From the NCBI GenBank assembly GCA_029248185.1, contig JAQWJV010000010.1, positions 1 to 64,000 of the forward strand: 64,000 nucleotides of DNA. The letters run 5' to 3'. A model generated the notes under the pieces. It saw only the letters and a list, made by a program, of their open reading frames with translations. It ran no database searches and had not been told where the DNA came from. The stretch comes from Flavobacteriaceae bacterium. Lineage in GTDB: Bacteria > Bacteroidota > Bacteroidia > Flavobacteriales > Flavobacteriaceae. Within the stretch, counting starts at the first letter, position 1, and each line of letters opens with the position of its first letter. Of this stretch, positions 17,656 to 26,458 are shown piece by piece. The translations under genes were made by a program, and so were the position numbers.

Positions 17656-20187
17656 TTAAAAACGCTGTCCAATAATAAAATGTGTTTCCCAACCATTTGG
17701 GCTTGTGGAACTTTGTCCTGGACTATCAAAGCCGTAACCAAAGTCAATTCCAAGGAGTCCAAAGGCGGGCATAAAAATTCTAACACCAACTCCTGCTGAA
17801 CGTTTTGAATTAAAAGGGTCAAATTCTCGAAAGCTGTTATATCCATTTCCTGCTTCTAAAAAGCTCAATGCATAAATTGATGCACTGGGCTTTAGTGTTA
17901 TGGGATAACGTAACTCCAAAGAAAACTTATTGTAAATCACAGAACCGTCATTGCCTGACAGGGATTGGTTTGGATATCCTCTAAGTGCGATAGTTTCTCT
18001 CCCGTCAAGGGCATAGCTTACCATCCCATCGCCTCCTAAGAAAAATCGCTCAAAAGGAATATTTCCTCTACTTAGGTTATATGCGCCAATGAAACCAAAG
18101 TCAGCTTGAGTTTTGAGAATTAATTTTTCGTATATGGGAGTGTACCATGTCCCGTTGAATTTAATTTTATAAAATTCTAACCATTTAAATTTCTCTTGAT
18201 CAATTTCAGCGATTAGAGGATTTCCATTGGCATCCTGAAATTCAGGTAAATCTCCTAAATTGTCATAATCCTTTCCGGTAAATAGAGAGTAGGGCGGTGT
18301 AAATTTACCTGTAATGTTGAATGAGGACCCTCCTGTTGGGAAAATGGGATTAACACGAGTATTATCTCGGGATAGGCTTACGGTATAAGCAAGGTTGTTA
18401 GCTTCCCCATCACCAAAAGTAAAAAGTCCAGTAAAATAGTTTTTTAGGTTGTAGTATTGAAAGGAGATAGCTTGAGATAGTTGAAAAAAGTCATCGGGAA
18501 CTCTCAAACGCTTTGCTAAGCCTAATGTAATTCCACTAATTTGGAATGACTGGCTTTTATCGGCTAAACCTGTAAAAAAATCATAACGATATTGAATCGT
18601 ATGTTGAAGTGAAGTTGAGAATTGCACAGGCTGTTGTCCTCCCAACCATGGTTCAGCAAAACTAAAACTGTAAGTACTGTAGAATTGACTGGCTTGAAGT
18701 CTTAGAGCTAGATTTTGGCCATCTCCCATGGGTAAGGGTTTGTATGCTTTTTTATCAAAAATATTTCGCATGGAAAAGTTATTGAATGATAAACCCAGCG
18801 TTCCTATAAACCCTCCTTGACCGTAACCTCCTTGTAATTCGATCTGACTTGCCCCTGATTCTACCAAATCAAAACGGACATCTATAGTTCCTGCATTTTG
18901 ATCTACATTTTCCATCTGAGGATTGATTTGTTCTGCATCGAAAAAGCCTAATTGCCCTAATTCTCTTACTGTTCGAACTAATTTATCTTTGCTGTAAAGA
19001 TCCCCTGGCTTGGCTCTCATTTCACGATAAATTACATGGTCGTTTGTTTTGGTATTTCCTTCAACCATAATTTTATTGAAATTAGCTAATTTTCCTTCTG
19101 TAATTCTAATTTCAAAATTAATGGTGTCATTTATGGCACTTACCTCAACAGCATTGATGTTGGAGAATAAATAACCGTTGTTTTGATATAGGTTGGTGAT
19201 ATCATTACCATCGGGCTTTGAGGTGTCAGCAATACGTTTTTTGAGTAAAACACCATTGTAAACATCTCCTTTTTTTAGGCCTAGAATTTGTTCAAGCACC
19301 GAATTGGAATAAACCGTATTTCCAATAAATTTAATATCGCCAAAATAATATTTATTTCCTTCTTCTACCGCTAGATTTAAATTAATGGCATTGGAGCCAT
19401 CTTCACTTTGGATAATGGAATCAGATAGAACACGTGCGTCACGATATCCTTCTTCTTTATAAAAATCAACTAACTTACCCAGGTCTTCTTTGAAGTCTTT
19501 TTCAATGAACTTAGATTTCTTCCAAAAGCGTATTGATTTTTTATGTTTGGTATTTTTAAATTTACTCTGTAATTTTTTATCATTGAATATTTCATTCCCG
19601 TCAAAAACAATATCTTGAATTTTGACTCTAGGTCCTTTATCAATATTGACTACCATTTTGTAAGCATTTCCTTCAACAGTATCTTTTATGGTGTTGAGTA
19701 CAACTTTGGTGTTTAAAAAGCCTTCTTTTTTATATTTATTTTGGATGAAGTTTTTTGTATTGGTCAAGAAACTCTCAGAAAGTTTTTTTCCGACCGTTAG
19801 TTCTGTGTCAGAAAGAATAGATTCAATACGTCCTTTTTTTATCCCCTTGATTTTTACTTCAGATAGTGTAGTGAGTTCTTCGATTTCTATTTCAATGGTA
19901 ATTTTTTTTCCAACAACTTTAGTAACATATAGATTGATGTCACTAAATAATTCTAACCCCCAAAGTTTATTTATCAAACCACTAATTTCCTCTCCGGGTA
20001 CAGCTAATTCTTGCCCTTTTCTCAGTCCACTGTATGAAATTACCGTTTGCGCGTTGTAAGTTTCTAAGCCTGAAACAAGAATAGAATCCAGGACATAGGT
20101 TCTTCCTTTTGTATAGTTTTCTGTCTGTGCCTGCATGTATCCTCCAAAGAAGACAAATAACCCTACAAATAAAAATTTGTAACTCAT
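17656..20187 (-). CDS. bamA: Outer membrane protein assembly factor BamA
   Basis: An Omp85 protein of 843 residues: a signal peptide (MSYKFLFVGLFVFFGGYMQAQ), several POTRA domains in the first half (for example VLDSILVSGLETYNAQTVI) and a C-terminal beta-barrel ending in an aromatic residue (IIGQRF). BamA folds and inserts outer-membrane barrels. A longer frame begins at 20220 inside uppS, but the ATG at 20187, one base after the uppS stop, gives a clean signal peptide and is chosen. It is in an operon with uppS and the ompH pair. Confidence 0.95.
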   Translation of the reverse strand: MSYKFLFVGLFVFFGGYMQAQTENYTKGRTYVLDSILVSGLETYNAQTVISYSGLRKGQELAVPGEEISGLINKLWGLELFSDINLYVTKVVGKKITIEIEIEELTTLSEVKIKGIKKGRIESILSDTELTVGKKLSESFLTNTKNFIQNKYKKEGFLNTKVVLNTIKDTVEGNAYKMVVNIDKGPRVKIQDIVFDGNEIFNDKKLQSKFKNTKHKKSIRFWKKSKFIEKDFKEDLGKLVDFYKEEGYRDARVLSDSIIQSEDGSNAINLNLAVEEGNKYYFGDIKFIGNTVYSNSVLEQILGLKKGDVYNGVLLKKRIADTSKPDGNDITNLYQNNGYLFSNINAVEVSAINDTINFEIRITEGKLANFNKIMVEGNTKTNDHVIYREMRAKPGDLYSKDKLVRTVRELGQLGFFDAEQINPQMENVDQNAGTIDVRFDLVESGASQIELQGGYGQGGFIGTLGLSFNNFSMRNIFDKKAYKPLPMGDGQNLALRLQASQFYSTYSFSFAEPWLGGQQPVQFSTSLQHTIQYRYDFFTGLADKSQSFQISGITLGLAKRLRVPDDFFQLSQAISFQYYNLKNYFTGLFTFGDGEANNLAYTVSLSRDNTRVNPIFPTGGSSFNITGKFTPPYSLFTGKDYDNLGDLPEFQDANGNPLIAEIDQEKFKWLEFYKIKFNGTWYTPIYEKLILKTQADFGFIGAYNLSRGNIPFERFFLGGDGMVSYALDGRETIALRGYPNQSLSGNDGSVIYNKFSLELRYPITLKPSASIYALSFLEAGNGYNSFREFDPFNSKRSAGVGVRIFMPAFGLLGIDFGYGFDSPGQSSTSPNGWETHFIIGQRF

Positions 20188-20188
20188 T

Positions 20189-20908
20189 TTATGATGTGAG
20201 TTGTTCGCTCGTTTTTCCAAATCGTCGTTCTCTTTTAGCGTAGTTTATTAATGCTTTGTTTAGGTCTTCTTTTGAAAAATCAGGCCATAATGTTGTTGTG
20301 AAATATAATTCGGCATAGGCTATGTGCCATAATAAAAAATTACTTAATCGATTTTCGCCACTGGTTCGTATTAACAAATCTACAGGGGGTAAATAATGGG
20401 AGTAAAGATGCTCATTAATAGTGGACTGGTCAACTTTTTCAGGAGAAATTATACTATTTTTAACTTTATTCGCAATGGTTTTCATCGCTTGAGTTAATTC
20501 TTCTTTTGCCCCATAGTTGAGTGCAAGCGTAAGAATCAGGCCTGTGTTATTTTTTGTTTTATCAATGACATAGTTCAGTTCTTCACTGACTAAAGCAGGA
20601 AGCCCACTGGTATCACCAATTGATTTTAACTGGATGTTGTTTTTTATCAATCGATTAAATTCCTTTTTTAAGGAACTAAGAAGAAGACGCATCAAAACAC
20701 TTACTTCTTCTTCTGGACGACTCCAATTTTCAGTGGAGAAAGTGAAAAGAGTCAAAAATTTGATTTCTTTTCGGGCTGCTTCTTCAATCACTTCTCTGAC
20801 TGCTGACGCCCCTTTTTTATGACCCATTACGCGCTGTTTCCCTCTTTGGTTGGCCCAACGACCATTTCCATCCATAATGATAGCGACATGTTTTGGTAAT
20901 TTGTTCAT
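20189..20908 (-). CDS. uppS: Isoprenyl transferase (undecaprenyl diphosphate synthase)
   Basis: A 239-residue cis-prenyltransferase with the catalytic D13 in IMDGNGRWA, the GHKKGA helix, FTLFTFSTENW-type strand and the C-terminal LLIRTSGENRLSNFL signature. It makes undecaprenyl diphosphate, the lipid carrier for peptidoglycan and surface glycans. It abuts porG upstream (its start follows the porG stop at once) and bamA downstream. Confidence 0.96.
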   Translation of the reverse strand: MNKLPKHVAIIMDGNGRWANQRGKQRVMGHKKGASAVREVIEEAARKEIKFLTLFTFSTENWSRPEEEVSVLMRLLLSSLKKEFNRLIKNNIQLKSIGDTSGLPALVSEELNYVIDKTKNNTGLILTLALNYGAKEELTQAMKTIANKVKNSIISPEKVDQSTINEHLYSHYLPPVDLLIRTSGENRLSNFLLWHIAYAELYFTTTLWPDFSKEDLNKALINYAKRERRFGKTSEQLTS

Positions 20909-21631
20909 TTAATCTTTACAATAACATGGAAGATCGCCAAAGGTAAATGAAAATGTCAAACCCGTAAAAATATACCAGTCATTATTCATAATATTCCCAA
21001 ATTTATACTCTTGTATATCTGCAAATTCGTTTTCTGGATTACTTCCATCTAGATTGTCAGTTAAGGTATAACGCGCTCCCATTTCAAGTGCAATTACAAA
21101 AATAGGGTTTGGATTTATTTTAAACCCCAAAATTAGTGGAAAAGCTATTTTTTCATCCGAACCATAATTGTTGTAGGTAGGGGGATCAAATGGGCCGTTT
21201 GGTGTGAGGTAGAACTGCTCGTATCTAAAATAACTGACTCCATAAAAAATATAGGGAGTAAAGCCTAAGGTTTCGTCATGCAAATTAAATTCAAAGAAAT
21301 TAATTTCTATGCCTACCATTGCTTCTTGTATGTTATTACTAAGCTTGTATGATCTTCTAAAGCGATTTAAGTCACGATTTCTAAATTCATTTTCTTCCAA
21401 TTTCGAAAAAGTAAAGCCAGCGCGAAGTGAAAAACGATCGGTAGTATTCCATTTGTAAACCAATCCAAGTGCGGGCGAATTTGGATGGATGTATTTATCC
21501 GTTCCAATATCTCCAATATAATTACTGGATCCAATAAATGCTCCTATTTCATGAAATTGACCTCTTGCATTCACTATAAAAAAATAGGCAAATGCGGTAA
21601 AAATGAGTCTTTGTATTTTGAACTGAATCAT
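20909..21631 (-). CDS. porG: PorG-type outer-membrane protein (DUF6089), type IX secretion
   Basis: A 240-residue protein with a signal peptide (ending NARG or RGQ), an EIGAFIGSSNYIGDIG start to an eight-stranded-type barrel, and a cysteine-containing C-terminus (CYCKD). This family lies between nadK and uppS in many Flavobacteriia and is the PorG family, which in Porphyromonas gingivalis associates with the PorK/PorN ring of the type IX secretion system. A T9SS-exported protease in this window fits. Assignment rests on domain feel plus gene order. Confidence 0.82.
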   Translation of the reverse strand: MIQFKIQRLIFTAFAYFFIVNARGQFHEIGAFIGSSNYIGDIGTDKYIHPNSPALGLVYKWNTTDRFSLRAGFTFSKLEENEFRNRDLNRFRRSYKLSNNIQEAMVGIEINFFEFNLHDETLGFTPYIFYGVSYFRYEQFYLTPNGPFDPPTYNNYGSDEKIAFPLILGFKINPNPIFVIALEMGARYTLTDNLDGSNPENEFADIQEYKFGNIMNNDWYIFTGLTFSFTFGDLPCYCKD

Positions 21632-21684
21632 GAATCTATATTCACAAGAATTACTTGCACTATATAAACCTTAAAACCCCTTTT

Positions 21685-22566
21685 TTATTGTGTGTTTCGT
21701 GAGTCTTGCCCCCAAAAAAGTTTTTCTCGAAGCGTGTCAAAAAAGAAGGCTCCTTCCAACTGAACAGTTCGAATGGAAAAAGCAGCTTTTTTCAAATAAA
21801 TATCATTTCCATTTTCAAGGGTTAATATCCTTGAGTCTAGGGATAATAAATGGTTTTTATCTCGACCGTTAACCGAGAGTTTAATTGTAGTAGAATCTGG
21901 AACAATTAAAGGGCGCATGTTTATGTTGTGAGGCGCTATAGGATTTAAAATTAAACATGCGGAATTGGGTGATACGATAGGGCCACCGCTACTCAATGAA
22001 TAGCCCGTTGAACCTGTTGGTGTTGAAATGATAAGTCCGTCAGCCCAATAGGTTGTCAAGTGTTTACCGTCTAATTCTGCTTCGATACTGAGCATAGAGG
22101 TCGTATTTTTTCTATTGATACTTACTTCATTTAAGGCAAACCCAATTTCTTCCAAAGCACTGACTGGATTTTTGGTGTTGACTTCCAGCAAAGAACGTTC
22201 AATAAAAGTGTATTTTTCTTTAAAAAATAAATCTAGACCTTCGGCTAATACATCTCGGTGGAGCGAGGTTAAAAAACCCAAGCGACCTGTATTAATTCCA
22301 AATATGGGAATTTGAGAATCTCGAACTACAGTTATTGAGCGCAAGAGGGTTCCATCGCCACCTATTGAAAAGAGAAAGTCAATATTGGATTCAAGGATTT
22401 CATCATCACTGAAATAAGCATATTGGTCTTGCTCGTTCCCTAAATATTTCTTTAATCGATCGACTAAGGTAATGTTGTGTTGATGGGATTCCAGATATTC
22501 AATTACCGTTTTGATGTAGGCGAGTGTTTCTGGAGAAAAAAATACGCTATAGATCGCTATGTTCAT
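21685..22566 (-). CDS. nadK: NAD kinase
   Basis: The 293-residue enzyme phosphorylates NAD to NADP in the cytoplasm. The GGDGT motif is at 69-73, and the NAD-binding region shows NEVSINR, DGLIISTPTGSTGYSLSSGGP and a PHNINMRPLIVP strand. It heads the minus-strand operon porG-uppS-bamA-ompH-ompH, 53 bases upstream of porG. It is divergent from pdxJ. Confidence 0.96.
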   Translation of the reverse strand: MNIAIYSVFFSPETLAYIKTVIEYLESHQHNITLVDRLKKYLGNEQDQYAYFSDDEILESNIDFLFSIGGDGTLLRSITVVRDSQIPIFGINTGRLGFLTSLHRDVLAEGLDLFFKEKYTFIERSLLEVNTKNPVSALEEIGFALNEVSINRKNTTSMLSIEAELDGKHLTTYWADGLIISTPTGSTGYSLSSGGPIVSPNSACLILNPIAPHNINMRPLIVPDSTTIKLSVNGRDKNHLLSLDSRILTLENGNDIYLKKAAFSIRTVQLEGAFFFDTLREKLFWGQDSRNTQ

Positions 22567-22683
22567 AACTGATTTACTTCATGTAAAGGTACAAAAGTTG
22601 AAAGAATCAAGCGTGTCATGTTTAAAAACTGTTAAAGCCTATAAATAAATCTTATTTTTCTTCAGAGTCCTCTCGGAAGCCCT

Positions 22684-22691
22684 TATTTTTG
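22684..22691 (+). promoter_or_regulatory. -7 box of the pdxJ promoter
   Basis: TATTTTTG matches TAnnTTTG exactly and lies 11 bases before the pdxJ ATG. The -33 region has TTC rather than TTG. It sits in the 136-base divergent gap with nadK. Confidence 0.5.
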
Positions 22692-22702
22692 TTAAAAAAA
22701 TA

Positions 22703-23419
22703 ATGACTTCATTAAGCGTCAACATTAATAAAGTAGCAACACTTCGCAATGCACGTGGAGGAAATGTGCCTAATTTATTAAAAGTCACCGAAGATTTACA
22801 GCGATTCGGAGCACAGGGAATTACTATTCATCCTCGTCCTGATCAAAGACATATTCGTTATGAAGATGCCTATGCTCTTCCAGATGTGGTAACGACAGAA
22901 TTTAATATTGAAGGAAATCCTATTCCAGAATTTGTTGAAATGGTGTTGCAAATTAAACCTGACCAAGTTACTCTCGTCCCCGATGGTAATGATGTTTTGA
23001 CCTCCAATGCAGGATGGGATACCGTAAAAAACCAAGCGTTTTTGACTCCCATTATAAAGGCATTTCAAGAGGCTGGAATTCGAACGTCTATTTTTGTAGA
23101 TCCAATTATAGGTATGGTTGAAGGAGCTTTGGATACGGGCACCGATCGAATTGAACTTTACACGGAGTCATTTGCTTCAGGCTATGAATCAGATCCAGAT
23201 AAGGCTATCGCTCCCTATGTTGCTGCTGCGATCAGAGCAAATGAAATTGGATTAGGAATTAACGCAGGGCATGACCTTAGCTTAGATAACATTGCTTTTT
23301 TTGCTAAAAACATTCCTGGACTCCTCGAAGTATCTATTGGCCACGCTTTAATTTGTGAGAGTCTTTATTTAGGTTTTGAAAATGTTATTCCTATGTACCT
23401 TCAACGATTATCCCATTGA
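22703..23419 (+). CDS. pdxJ: Pyridoxine 5'-phosphate synthase
   Basis: A 238-residue TIM-barrel enzyme that condenses 1-deoxy-xylulose 5-phosphate with 3-amino-2-oxopropyl phosphate in vitamin B6 synthesis. The family N-terminus (LSVNINKVATLRNARGG), HPRPDQRHIR and the C-terminal INAGHDLSLDN and SIGHALI motifs are all present. Its TGA overlaps the TTG start of the following hydrolase by three bases. Confidence 0.96.
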   Translation: MTSLSVNINKVATLRNARGGNVPNLLKVTEDLQRFGAQGITIHPRPDQRHIRYEDAYALPDVVTTEFNIEGNPIPEFVEMVLQIKPDQVTLVPDGNDVLTSNAGWDTVKNQAFLTPIIKAFQEAGIRTSIFVDPIIGMVEGALDTGTDRIELYTESFASGYESDPDKAIAPYVAAAIRANEIGLGINAGHDLSLDNIAFFAKNIPGLLEVSIGHALICESLYLGFENVIPMYLQRLSH

Positions 23420-24192
23420 GTATTTTACACAGTAACATTATTGGAGAAGAGGGAAAAGATTTAATCATTCTCCATGGGTTCTTGGGTATGGGCGATAATT
23501 GGAAAACGCATGCCAAGCAATGGGCGCTTTTAGGTTATCGCGTCCATTTGATTGATCAACGAAATCACGGAAGAAGTTTTTGGAGTTCCATTTTTAATTA
23601 TGCTACCCTAGCACAGGATGTTGTGGATTATTGTATTGAGCATCAATTAGATAAAATTTGGGTCTTGGGGCATTCCATGGGAGGAAAAACCCTGATGCAT
23701 CTTGCGTGTGAATTTCCTCAGTATATTCATGCTTTTGTTGTGGCGGATATTGCTCCGAAAACCTATAACCCACACCATCAAATGATTTTAAATGGATTAA
23801 GTCATCTCGATTTTAATCAAATTAAGACTCGTGGTGATGCAGATAATGCTTTGGCTGCTTATGTCAAAGACTCAGGGACCCGGATGTTTTTATTGAAAAA
23901 CTTATACTGGGAGAGCCAGGGAAAGTTGGGTCTTCGATTAAATATTGATGTTTTAAAAAATGTCAATGAAGCAATAGGGCAAGGTTTATTTGCTGATGCT
24001 CGTTCCACACACCCTTGTCTTTTTATCAAAGGGGAGAAATCAGATTATATTTTGGAAAATGACACTCCAATTATTAAGCATCATTTCCCTAATGCAGAAC
24101 AAATGACAGTCCCTAATGCAGGACATTGGTTGCATGCTGAAAATCCCACTTTCTTTTTTAAAGCGGTGACCGACTGGTTACAAAAACTGTGA
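23416..24192 (+). CDS. Alpha/beta-fold hydrolase (YbfF-like esterase)
   Basis: A 258-residue hydrolase with an oxyanion-hole loop (LHGFLGMGDNW), the nucleophile elbow GHSMGG, an acid residue in the C-terminal third and the catalytic His in NAGHWLHAENP. It starts with TTG overlapping the pdxJ stop, so it is probably translationally coupled. Similar small esterases are often called YbfF, but the substrate is unknown. Confidence 0.88.
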   Translation: MSILHSNIIGEEGKDLIILHGFLGMGDNWKTHAKQWALLGYRVHLIDQRNHGRSFWSSIFNYATLAQDVVDYCIEHQLDKIWVLGHSMGGKTLMHLACEFPQYIHAFVVADIAPKTYNPHHQMILNGLSHLDFNQIKTRGDADNALAAYVKDSGTRMFLLKNLYWESQGKLGLRLNIDVLKNVNEAIGQGLFADARSTHPCLFIKGEKSDYILENDTPIIKHHFPNAEQMTVPNAGHWLHAENPTFFFKAVTDWLQKL

Positions 24193-24259
24193 AATCATAA
24201 CATTTTTCTTTTAAAACGTGATATTTAGTGTAAGATTCGGTGTTCCGATTCACTTATCC

Positions 24260-24267
24260 TATTTTTG
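24260..24267 (+). promoter_or_regulatory. -7 box before the GNAT gene
   Basis: TATTTTTG matches TAnnTTTG exactly, 17 bases upstream of the ATG at 24285. A TTC lies about 21 bases upstream in place of the -33 TTG. Confidence 0.45.
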
Positions 24268-24284
24268 TACCGAAATTTATAAAA

Positions 24285-24766
24285 ATGAAAGCGATCATAA
24301 GACCTTCCGTCATTTCAGACAGCGCAGCTATTTTAGCCTTGATTAAAGAATTAGCGCTCTTCGAGAAAGAACCTGAAAGTGTAAAGTTGACGGAATAAGA
24401 ATAAAAAAATATGGTTTTGTAACTTCTCCTTTATTTGAATGCTTAGTTGCTGAGATACAAAATGAAATAATAGGAATGGCTTTGTTTTATCCACGATTTT
24501 CAACTTGGAAAGGACCTACTTTTCATTTGGAAGATTTGATAGTTTCAGAAAAACACAAAGGAAAGGGCTATGGCACACAATTGTATACGGCTTTTATCCG
24601 TCATGCTCATAATGCAGGCGTTCAGCGTATTGAATGGAATGTTTTAGATTGGAACACCCCAGCCGTTCATTTTTATGAGAAGAGTGGAGCCCGTGTTTTA
24701 CAAGATTGGAATACTGTTCAAATGGATTCACAGGCAATGAAAAATTATTTGACAAAAAAAAATTAA
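24285..24766 (+). pseudogene. GNAT N-acetyltransferase interrupted by a frameshift
   Basis: The first frame (ATG 24285) gives MKAIIRPSVISDSAAILALI...ESVKLTE and stops at 24396-24398. The frame beginning at 24398 continues the same GNAT domain without a break (IKKYGFVTSPLFECLVAEI, then GMALFYPRFSTW, an acetyl-CoA loop KHKGKGYGTQLY, and WNTPAVHFYEKSGA). Adding one base near 24396 would restore a single reading frame of about 160 residues, the normal size for the family. The gene has a promoter-like box and sits eight bases or less from aspartate kinase. It is either a real inactivation or a sequencing error; the intact second half speaks for a recent event or an error. Confidence 0.8.
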
Positions 24767-24769
24767 TTC

Positions 24770-26026
24770 ATGAAAGTATTTAAATTTGGAGGAGCTTCAG
24801 TAAAAGATGCAGCTGGGGTTAAAAATTTAGTAAGCGTATTAAAAAAGGTAGGTCATGAAGAAACCTTAGTGGTGGTTTCAGCCATGGGGAAAAGCACGAA
24901 TGCTCTTGAAGAAATTATTCAACAGTATTTTGAGGATAAATCTAAAACACCAGCCAGTCTTTTGCCTTTAAAAAAATATCACCTTGAGATCATAAACGAT
25001 TTGTTTCAAGATGAAAAAGCAGCAATTGTTTCCTTAATACACGAATTGTTTGATGAATTACAGACTTTTTTAAAAAGGAATAAATCTCCAGATTACAGCT
25101 ATGTTTATGATCAAGTGGTCAGTTTTGGAGAGCTTTTATCAACCAAAATCATTCATTGTTTCCTAATTCATGAAGGGATGGATAGTTTTTGGTTAGATGC
25201 TAGAAACTGCATTAAAACAGACGATTATTATCGAGCGGCAAACTTAAACTGGGAACTAACTCAAACCAATATTCAAACACAAGCAGGAAATCGTTCCTTA
25301 TTGATTACTCAAGGTTTTATTGGAAGTAATTCGAACAATTTCACCACGACCTTAGGACGCGAAGGTTCAGATTACAGTGCAGCTATCTTTGGCTATGCTT
25401 TGAACGCTAGCTCAGTTACAATATGGAAAGATGTGCCTGGGGTCTTAAATGCTGATCCAAGAGAGTTTCAAAACACCCAATTACTCCATCAAATTTCATA
25501 TCGTGAGGCTATTGAATTGGCTTTTTATGGTGCCTCAGTGATTCATCCAAAAACCTTACAACCCTTGCAGCGTAAAGAGATTCCTTTGTTTGTGAAATCT
25601 TTTGAAAACCCTTTGGAAGCTGGAACCTCTGTTTCAAAAGGAAAAACCTTAGAACCCCATATTCCTTGCTACATAGTTAAAAAAGACCAGGTTTTAATTC
25701 GCTTATCTTCTATCGATTTTTCATTTATTGTTGAAGAAAATATCAGCTATATTTTTGGTTTACTCCACGAATATCAAATGCCTGTAGAGTTGATTCAAAA
25801 TTCTGCAATTAGTTTTTCTGTATGCGTGAACAATAAGTACAATAGATTGGAAGAATTAGTTTTAGTGCTTCGTTCGAGATTTAATGTTGAAGTTACTGAG
25901 GGAGTTGATTTATTTACCATCCGTCATTTTGATAGTAAGGCCTCACAGTTTATTAACCAAAAAGGCAAGCAAATTTTATTGGAACAGCGAACGAGTGAGA
26001 CGGCTCAATTTGTTATTCAATACTAA
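24770..26026 (+). CDS. Aspartate kinase
   Basis: The 418-residue monofunctional enzyme starts the aspartate family (Lys/Thr/Met) by phosphorylating aspartate. The kinase core shows KFGGASVKD at the N-terminus, FGELLSTKI and TTLGREGSDYSAA. The last 120 or so residues form weakly conserved ACT-type regulatory domains. It begins three bases after the GNAT stop and converges with the ArsC-like gene with no spacer. Confidence 0.93.
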   Translation: MKVFKFGGASVKDAAGVKNLVSVLKKVGHEETLVVVSAMGKSTNALEEIIQQYFEDKSKTPASLLPLKKYHLEIINDLFQDEKAAIVSLIHELFDELQTFLKRNKSPDYSYVYDQVVSFGELLSTKIIHCFLIHEGMDSFWLDARNCIKTDDYYRAANLNWELTQTNIQTQAGNRSLLITQGFIGSNSNNFTTTLGREGSDYSAAIFGYALNASSVTIWKDVPGVLNADPREFQNTQLLHQISYREAIELAFYGASVIHPKTLQPLQRKEIPLFVKSFENPLEAGTSVSKGKTLEPHIPCYIVKKDQVLIRLSSIDFSFIVEENISYIFGLLHEYQMPVELIQNSAISFSVCVNNKYNRLEELVLVLRSRFNVEVTEGVDLFTIRHFDSKASQFINQKGKQILLEQRTSETAQFVIQY

Positions 26027-26458
26027 TTATTGTGCCAAGTTTACTTTAACAAAGTCGTTGCAGAAGAGTTTAATTTCTTCTCGCGTTGCTCTGAAAGCAT
26101 TTTTAATCGCTTCATCCGTTCCTTTTAATTTGGAAGGGTCGGAAAAGTTATGATGAATCCGCACAGCATTTTTTGATGGAATAAAGGGACAATTCTCTGC
26201 AGCATGATCACAAACCGTGATAATGAAATCAAAATCAATACTTTGGTATTCGTCCACTAGATTTGAAGTATGATGACTGATGTCAATTCCCTCCTCGGCC
26301 ATTGTTGCAATTGCTTTGGGATTTACGCCATGGGTTTCTATTCCTGCGGAATAAATATTGGCTGTATTTCCAGTAAAATAGGAGAACCAACCATGAGCCA
26401 TTTGACTTCTGCAAGAATTTCCTGTGCAGAGTAGTAAGATATTTTTTATTGAATTCAT
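26027..26458 (-). CDS. ArsC-type arsenate reductase / low-molecular-weight phosphatase
   Basis: A 143-residue protein with the CX5R P-loop (C11, CTGNSCR) and general acid D107 in a DP pair. A second and third cysteine (C83 and C90, VCDHAAENC) match the redox relay of thioredoxin-coupled ArsC, which favours arsenate reductase over a tyrosine phosphatase. No other ars gene is nearby. It overlaps the upstream dehydrogenase by four bases. Confidence 0.85.
   Translation of the reverse strand: MNSIKNILLLCTGNSCRSQMAHGWFSYFTGNTANIYSAGIETHGVNPKAIATMAEEGIDISHHTSNLVDEYQSIDFDFIITVCDHAAENCPFIPSKNAVRIHHNFSDPSKLKGTDEAIKNAFRATREEIKLFCNDFVKVNLAQ

Noticed and set aside
19688-20059. 123-residue open frame on the plus strand
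   Set aside because: It is antisense to the POTRA region of bamA and has no recognisable domain.
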